Below, one piece after another: positions 57,851 through 64,000 of a stretch of DNA of 64,000 nucleotides. Every line of letters begins with the position of its first letter. Position 1 is the first letter of the stretch. The translations under genes and the position numbers were made by a program. Source of the DNA: Combretum micranthum (lineage: Eukaryota; Streptophyta; Magnoliopsida; Myrtales; Combretaceae); NCBI GenBank assembly GCA_024138025.1, contig JAMXBD010000066.1:248001-312000 (forward strand). Direction: 5' to 3'. The notes below the pieces were generated by a model. It worked only from the letters and a program-made list of their open reading frames with translations, searched no databases and was not told the DNA's origin.

Positions 57851-59206
57851 TCTTTTTTTTTCGTAAAAAATTATTATAAGTTGCTTTTAATAAGACGGCT
57901 TACCTAAATCAAGTACCTACATGTACCTTGCTGTCATCCATTAAATGCTTAAGGTACCCTTAAAAATACAAACTTTTGATACCACATGCAAATGTGATCA
58001 GATCTTGTCTTTGGGTCTCTGTCTCTCTCTCCCTCTCTCTCTCTCTATATATATATAAAGTTCTTGTATTTGGTTAAAATGATTGAAATCTAGGATGAAA
58101 TCATATAGTAATAAAAAGGAAGTCTAATTAAGGGTGCATTAATTTTTAAGAATTTACAGTTAATCTCTTAAATTTTCATCTCCTTGTAGATATATTATTG
58201 ACTTTTAAAATATACTTCAATACTTCCAAATTTTGATAAAAGAGCAATATAAAAGACATTAAATTATATCTAGCCAAAGTTTAGGATCATTAACATATAT
58301 TTTCAATAAATTCGGGGGATGCTTTTTCTAACTAAATCAAAGTTTATAAGATTATCTACAGCTTTTAAGGTTATTTACTATCTTATCAATTTTAAAGGAT
58401 ATCAAAGTATGTTTTAAAGTTAAAACATATATTTATAATGGGAAAAAAAAAAAAGTTTGGAAGTCATATACAATTTTTACCTAGGAGGAATCTTTTCCTG
58501 CATCTTTTTCCTTAGGTAAGATGAAAAGTTTTGGAGAAACGCGAAACTTGATGTGGTACGTCAGAGAGAAAGCAATACATAATCATAATAACATTAATCG
58601 AAGATGAAGCCAAAACCAAGATATCACCAACAACCTGCCTATAATCACCATGAAAAAGAGGAAAACAACAAAAGTGCATGCATGACAGCCTAAAAAAAAT
58701 TTGCACGAATAAGGATAGAATCCAAAGCAATAAAAACTCCTTTTCGCATGAAAAGTAATTAGGGGAATTGGGCCAAAGCAGCACTCTCTAGTCCTATGCA
58801 TATGGCAGTGGGTCCAAATTGGCATCATTTGGTTTTCTATGCAAATCTCGAAGACCCATTATATGCTTTCGTATTCTCAAAGTAAAGGTTGAAAATTGAA
58901 ATTCCCCAACAAAGAAATAGGGCTTATATATTCACGAGGTCTCATCATAACAATCATTATATTCCACAAAGAGAGGTAAATTCTCATTGTGCATCAAATT
59001 CCCATATGTAGGTTGAAAAAAGAAAAAAAGAGGTCAATTGTGGTGGTACATCACATCATTAATTCACCCTTCAACTTGGGGATGAAAAATGTATCTACGA
59101 GCGGCAGACATAGGATTGGGTATTAAAATTTCACTTAATTCAAAACTCGTTAGACCCTGTATAATCGAATATCGAGTGGATAATAGGATAAATAAATGTT
59201 ATAAGA
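57851..59206. other. Intergenic DNA, no gene recognised
   Basis: A (CT)n-(AT)n microsatellite lies at about 58018-58057. The overlapping 81- and 90-codon minus-strand frames at 58512-58828 lack any motif. Confidence 0.4.
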
Positions 59207-59645
59207 GAAGTTTCTATGTATTATGGTGGTTTATGTCTTAACTTACATATTTTTGTATTAATTAGATGTTTAGTTTCTAGGTCATTATGGTAGTTTATAC
59301 CTTAACTTTATGCGTTTTTGTAATCAATTCGATGTTTAGTTGTTATCATTATATATCATCTCTTTGTATTAACCGTGTTATCTCTGTTATCATGTGTAAT
59401 TAATCACAATATAGTAGTTGTAATGTTTTACTTTGTATTATATACTGATGTCAAGTCATAATTTCACATAACTAAAAAATCCACATCATCAATACAAAGC
59501 AAAAGAGACAGGATACAAATCATAGTAACTAAATATTTAATCGGATGTATGAATTAATAATTTAAAACTTCATGTATATAATTGTAAAATGTCATAAAGT
59601 TAAGAAGTAAATCATGACGTTGTGTCAAAGTTTCTATTTCAAACA
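59207..59645. repeat. Inverted-repeat element with an internal 64-bp tandem duplication
   Basis: ATTATGGTRGTTTATRYCTTAAC is present at 59220 and 59284 (period 64 bp), each followed by a TTAGTT tail. The left half is mirrored by sequence at about 59500-59640 (TAAGTTAAGAAG..., and TAACTAAATATTTAATCGG against ATTCGATGTTTAGTTG). It is probably another Mutator-like MITE; the ends were not fixed. Confidence 0.45.
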
Positions 59646-62600
59646 TGTGAAATTCATATGCACCAGATAATATATAGAGCATGATCTATTACTCATCCTA
59701 CAACATGTGTTTAGAAAAAAGAAAAAAGAAAGAAAAAAGTTGCATCATCTTAATTTCATGAGCCATACACAACTCATAGGAAATGTACTGAGCCCTAAAT
59801 TAATCAACTAAGCACCTAATGTGAATCAAATTAGGCATGACAATATGACATCACACATCACTAACAAATAAATTAGTCAAATAGGCATGTAGTGTGAATC
59901 AAATTAGGCATTATAATATGTCATCACACGGTCCCTTTTTTGAACTATGTAAATGTGCTATTATGGTGTTTTGCTATATTTTAAACACTAAATAAGAATT
60001 CATAAATATCAATTTATGTCTCAACACATATCAATTATCATATAATATCATTTATTTGTACTAATGATCATAGGATATAATATATTTTTACTTTTATTCT
60101 AATAAATTACTTATATTTTATACCAAATAAACATTATAATATATATTAAAAAATCATTATAACTCTATTATATTCCTATTGAATTGAAATTCAATTCTCT
60201 TTATCTTATATGGGGAAGTAAATGAGCTATTAATTGGACTCTATTATGTAAGCTTTGAGTGTACTCTTAAACCTCTTGTGTATCATGTATGCAAAATTCA
60301 AAAATATCTAAAATGCTTTCTTATTTTTACAATTTTTACTTTTACAAACCCCAACGGCTTGTTTATTTCATGTATGGAATACGTGTGGGAGTTGGAATTG
60401 ATTTGTAACAAATGGAAGTAGTTATTCAATGACTATGATGATGTTTAGTTACAATTGAATACAAATAAATATAAGTTTAGTAGTTTTCAAAATAAGGATA
60501 ACTAAAAAAAGATGGTAAATTAAATCATTGAAAAACAATTGGTGATATAGAGACATAAAATTGCTATTATAGCAATTCATGCATTGTTGCCATTGATACT
60601 AAGTGATCATGTAGTGAATTAGATAGAAAAAGCCCAAATGAAAAACCAGATGTACACGTGAAGATGGTAAGCTACTTGTATCCTGTAACATGATCAACTC
60701 AAAGAATAAAAACTTTAAGTTCATATAAAGAATGTCGTGTTTACCATGAGTTTCGGTTGACACATTCAAAAAGAGAATTCATCATTGCTTTAAACTTTAA
60801 TGAAACTTCATGAAACAATAGTCCTCTAATTCATGAACCTGGCATGATATAATCTATCAACGTTAAAGTTTTCCTTTTCTTTTCTTTTTTTTTTCCTTTT
60901 TTTTTCTTTTTTCTCTTTGGTTTTTAAGTTAAGATTTTTGAATAAAGAAGTAGTGGGAAAAAAAGCAGGGTTTTGAAAAAAACTAACTAAACTACGAACC
61001 GAACTAGGCCAAAATGAACCGTACCAAAATTTTAATTATTTTTTGAAAAAGTTCTGTTTGCGGTTCAATGCGATGAAGAGTAAATAGTTCGAATCAAAAT
61101 TTTGAATCAATCCGAATGGTTTTACATATTTTAAAAATAAAATTCAAACATATTATTTCCTTTCTTTTAATTGTTTTATTTAAAAAGTTGATTGTTTTTA
61201 ATTTTTTTTTTATTTAGATATGTATTATTATGAAGATGAAATTATGGTATATCTACAAATAAGATAATTTTTAATTTTTTTCTTCTATTATTCAGAACAT
61301 TCTCTTTTTTTTTTTTTTTGTATTACTAATTAATCACTTTTATTACTAGTTATTTATTGGTTTATATAATTGATAGTATGTTAACTAAAAGTATATAACA
61401 AATTAAAATTTATATCTCATATTAGGATAGGATTGTTATTTTGTCAAGTCTTGTGTATCATAGTTCAACATGATTATAATTTTATGATGAAAATCTCTCT
61501 TCTACTATAAGTTATATATATATATATATAAATATATATTTAGCTAAATAATTAATTTCAAATAATGTTGTTTATATTTGTATCGATGATAATAATAATA
61601 TGTAATTGAAGTTTTTTTGATAGAATATATTTTTATTTAAGAATAAAAAAATGGTTCGAACAACACTGAACCGTATCATATTATTTTTTTTCTTTTCATG
61701 ATTTGCAAAAAATACGAGCCAAATTATATGGTTAGTGTTCAAATATAACCATACCTCACAACATGAAATAGAGGAGGGTGTTAGGTGTTTTAAAAGCTCA
61801 CATGCGTACATATGTGAGTTTTAATAATATAGCACAGTAATGTAAAAGGAAGCACATCTTGGTCATAAATTCGTACAAAGTTAAAAATATATATAAGTTA
61901 AGAAGGGTAAAAGACATGGCTTACGTTTGAAGACAGTCTCCGAGAAGAGAATTCAGTAACCATAGAATAGAAGTCAAACAAAATTGTAATTCCATTATAC
62001 AATAGCTCAAGCAAAAAGAAGAAGAAAGCAACAGAATATTATTCAATTTTATCAACTCTCTCTCTTCCTAAATCATCAGTTAAAAAAATAATTGAGCACG
62101 AATCCAATTGCAAAGAGTCATCTTGACAAAAGGATGTGTAAGTGCAATATAAATTTGCAGCATGCATCACTTTAGCTGGCATTGGAACTTTCCTTTCTAC
62201 ATTGGCTGTCACTGATTTGTTCTTTTTCCATCATCCTTTTTCTCTTCTAAGTATATGCCTCAATTTGCTGTTGCATTTAAAAGTGTCCACCTCAATCCCA
62301 ATGACACCAAACTTTATTCGTACTATAATATTAGACTCTTGCTAAGGACGATCACAAGCAATAATAGTAGATATGGGTATGCCAATGGTGAGATATTACA
62401 TTTCTTTATTCACGTGGGTGCATTCTTTATTTCTATCAGATGTCGTTGATCTATCTAGGAGCTGTTATCTCGATATAATATTAGTAATATGAAAGGAATT
62501 CAATGTATTCTAGTAGATAAAATCTTGTAATTTGATTCTTCCGGTGATACTTTCTTGGAATATTCAATTTGATATTGTCAAGAATATCTCTGGTTTTTAG

Positions 62601-63115
62601 ATTAAATATTATAGAATGCACAATAAACAAGTTAAATAACAATCAAGAACAAGAATATGATCAAAGGGTTTTTATGTGTAAAACAAAAAACAAAAAACAA
62701 AAAAAGAAATCAAATGCAAAACCATAGCCAACATTGGCAACATCTTTTGGTGGAAAGAACAATTCGCTAACAATCATGCAGAATTAATTTTCTTTCATAT
62801 CATTTTCTTTTTCTCTCTCATAAATCACTCGATGCACTAAATACATATGCGTAATATTTATAAATTACAAAAGCCAAAGTTCGATTTACACAATAGGAAA
62901 TAAATTACATAGAAGGAAAAAAAAATGAAACAAGAAGGTACTATTTATTAATATCCAAATTAGTCACATTAGTTCCCTTTCCCTAATCAGCTAGTCACTT
63001 GGTAGGCTGATGATCTAGGGTTTTTGGAAGTGAAAGAGGAACATCAAGTTGAGTTTAGTTCATATGCTACTTCAAATGAAAATGTGCATACAACACTTAA
63101 GGAGACTAAAGGAAT
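59646..63115. other. Intergenic DNA, no gene recognised
   Basis: AT-rich. A near-duplicate 'ATGTGAATCAAATTAGGCAT.ACAATATG.CATCACAC' occurs at about 59820 and 59891. A possible worn hAT-like MITE starts near 60968 (CAGGGTTTTGAAAAAAACTA, with ACGAACCGAACT words), and complementary GGTTCGAACAACACTGAACC lies near 61652, but no terminal match was found. No believable protein frame. Confidence 0.4.
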
Positions 63116-63132
63116 ATTAGAGTTGGCTTTAT

Positions 63133-63512
63133 GTAATGGGCACATAGGCCCAATTTCATTGGACAAATCTTAGGCTGGTATATGCATCCAGGCCTAGTCG
63201 ATTCGAAATAAGTTGTAATAGTATCGGAGAAAAAAAAAGAACTAATATTATTGCTTCTAGAAGCAATATAACTAATTGGGTGACCTGGCACTATAGCACA
63301 CGCTATCGCCTTAGAGAATCTTTAGGGGAGCATTTTGTTATATACACACCACTTTTGAGGTATCAAAGAGAGAGAGAGAGAAATAAGAAAATGTAAAATA
63401 TTTGCTCCCAACTTGACTTGCATTCGAGTTAGTGCTTACATTCAAGCACTGGGAAATTATGTGTGCGCATTTGCTATTTGTATTTGTTTATAAATATCTA
63501 CTCCACACATCA
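63133..63512 (+). repeat. Probable 5' LTR of a Gypsy element (start uncertain)
   Basis: The right end is placed just before the PBS (...CCACACATCA). A TATA-like TTTATAAATATC lies at about 63488-63499. The start at TGTAATGGGC (63133) is the best TG candidate but is not supported by a second LTR or target duplication in the window. Confidence 0.4.
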
Positions 63513-63514
63513 AC

Positions 63515-63526
63515 TAGTATCAAAGC
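63515..63526 (+). other. Primer binding site (tRNA-iMet type)
   Basis: TAGTATCAAAGC resembles TGGTATCAAAGC and lies directly before a gag region, as in plant LTR retrotransposons. Confidence 0.65.
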
Positions 63527-63838
63527 TAGTTATGGTGATAGCTGGAGAAGTTCATGAAATCAAGAAGTTAGAGGAGACTGCATGGCTAATGATGAAGGAA
63601 CAAAACGAAAAGAATGATGGATAGATCTAAGTGTTCACTGAAACCCTAAAAAAAACCAATAAGCTGCAATAGATAAACAATATCAGACCATTGATGAGCT
63701 ACGTTAATAATTACAAGTGAATAATACTTGTATTGGGTCACCTTCTAGTGTGGCATTTCACGGAAATTACTTGCTACAGTGCCTTTAAAACTAGAGTCTA
63801 CGAAGCTGAATTAATCAACAACTGATTACCAGCTTCCC

Positions 63839-64000
63839 ATGATGAAAAAGAAAATAGAGTTTCCCATATTCAATGGATAGGGCATTAGAAATTGGCAAAT
63901 GAGGGCGAAAAAATTCTTTGCACTTGATGTGATACCAAAGCACCTTAAGGTCAATATAGCTACTATGTACTTAGAAGATAAGCCTTATGACTGGTATATT
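63839..64000 (+). pseudogene. Gypsy gag remnant, cut by window edge
   Basis: From ATG 63839 the frame reads MMKKKIEFPIFNG, stop (63878-63880), GIRNWQMRAKKFFALDVIPK, then HLKVNIATMYLEDKPYDWYI to the window end. This is the conserved start of a Ty3/Gypsy gag capsid domain (the ...FPxFxG...W...A.KFF...YLE..A..WY pattern). One in-frame stop is already present. The rest of the element should continue beyond 64000. Confidence 0.8.

Noticed and set aside
60968..61700. Possible hAT MITE starting CAGGGTTTTGAAAA
   Set aside because: Some internal complementary words exist, but no matching right terminus or 8-bp duplication was found.
1..64000. CRISPR arrays, bacterial operons, phage or organelle inserts
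   Set aside because: No regularly spaced repeats, ribosome sites or organelle genes were seen on either strand.

Overview
This is nuclear DNA from a flowering plant, most likely a eudicot. It is very AT-rich, has one intronless SAUR (small auxin-up RNA) gene with plant core-promoter signals, and is otherwise packed with plant-type Copia, Gypsy, hAT, Mutator-like and Tourist-like elements. Nothing bacterial is present: no operons and no CRISPR array. The species cannot be named from the sequence. All boundaries, repeats and mutations below were read by eye.

Layout. 1-553: right part of a non-autonomous hAT element. 1196-12922: an old Copia element resembling the SIRE/Maximus lineage (long LTRs, two CCHC knuckles, decayed pol). 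It has been hit by a Tourist-like MITE in integrase (4878-5100), a hAT MITE 3' of pol (7713-8399) and a Gypsy fragment inside the 3' LTR (9289 to about 12046). That Gypsy fragment carries its own MITE (11565-11773). 13200-14760: a long inverted repeat. 15000-16000: a decayed minus-strand Copia RT/RNase H relic, followed by a degenerate tandem repeat at 16070-16815. 20403-21118: another hAT-like MITE. 23844-24302: the SAUR gene, the only protein gene I consider intact and functional.

25353-32310: a 6.96-kb autonomous-type hAT transposon, now a pseudogene. It is flanked by a near-perfect 8-bp target duplication, and a probable 2.7-kb solo LTR (28581-31276) sits in the codons of the transposase's acidic C-terminal tail. 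32.3-47.1 kb: gene-poor DNA with Mutator-like MITEs (41450-41780, about 44037-44405), a matched pair of hAT MITEs (42499-43159, 45506-46133) and Tourist-like copies. 47110-52005: a complete but inactivated minus-strand Copia element with two 235-bp LTRs, PBS, PPT and a TTTTT target duplication. 57206-57485 and 57525-57841: two neighbouring Mutator-like MITEs, each with a perfect 9-bp target duplication. About 63133-64000: the 5' end of a Gypsy element (LTR end, PBS, start of gag) cut by the window edge.

How it fits together: the window is a record of layered insertions rather than a pathway. The SAUR gene sits in a short TE-poor island between two hAT-derived blocks. No element here has an intact coding set, so any present mobility would need transposase or reverse transcriptase from elsewhere. 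I saw no convincing previously undescribed protein system. The most informative structures are the nested insertions with datable boundaries and several MITE families not named in the sequence.
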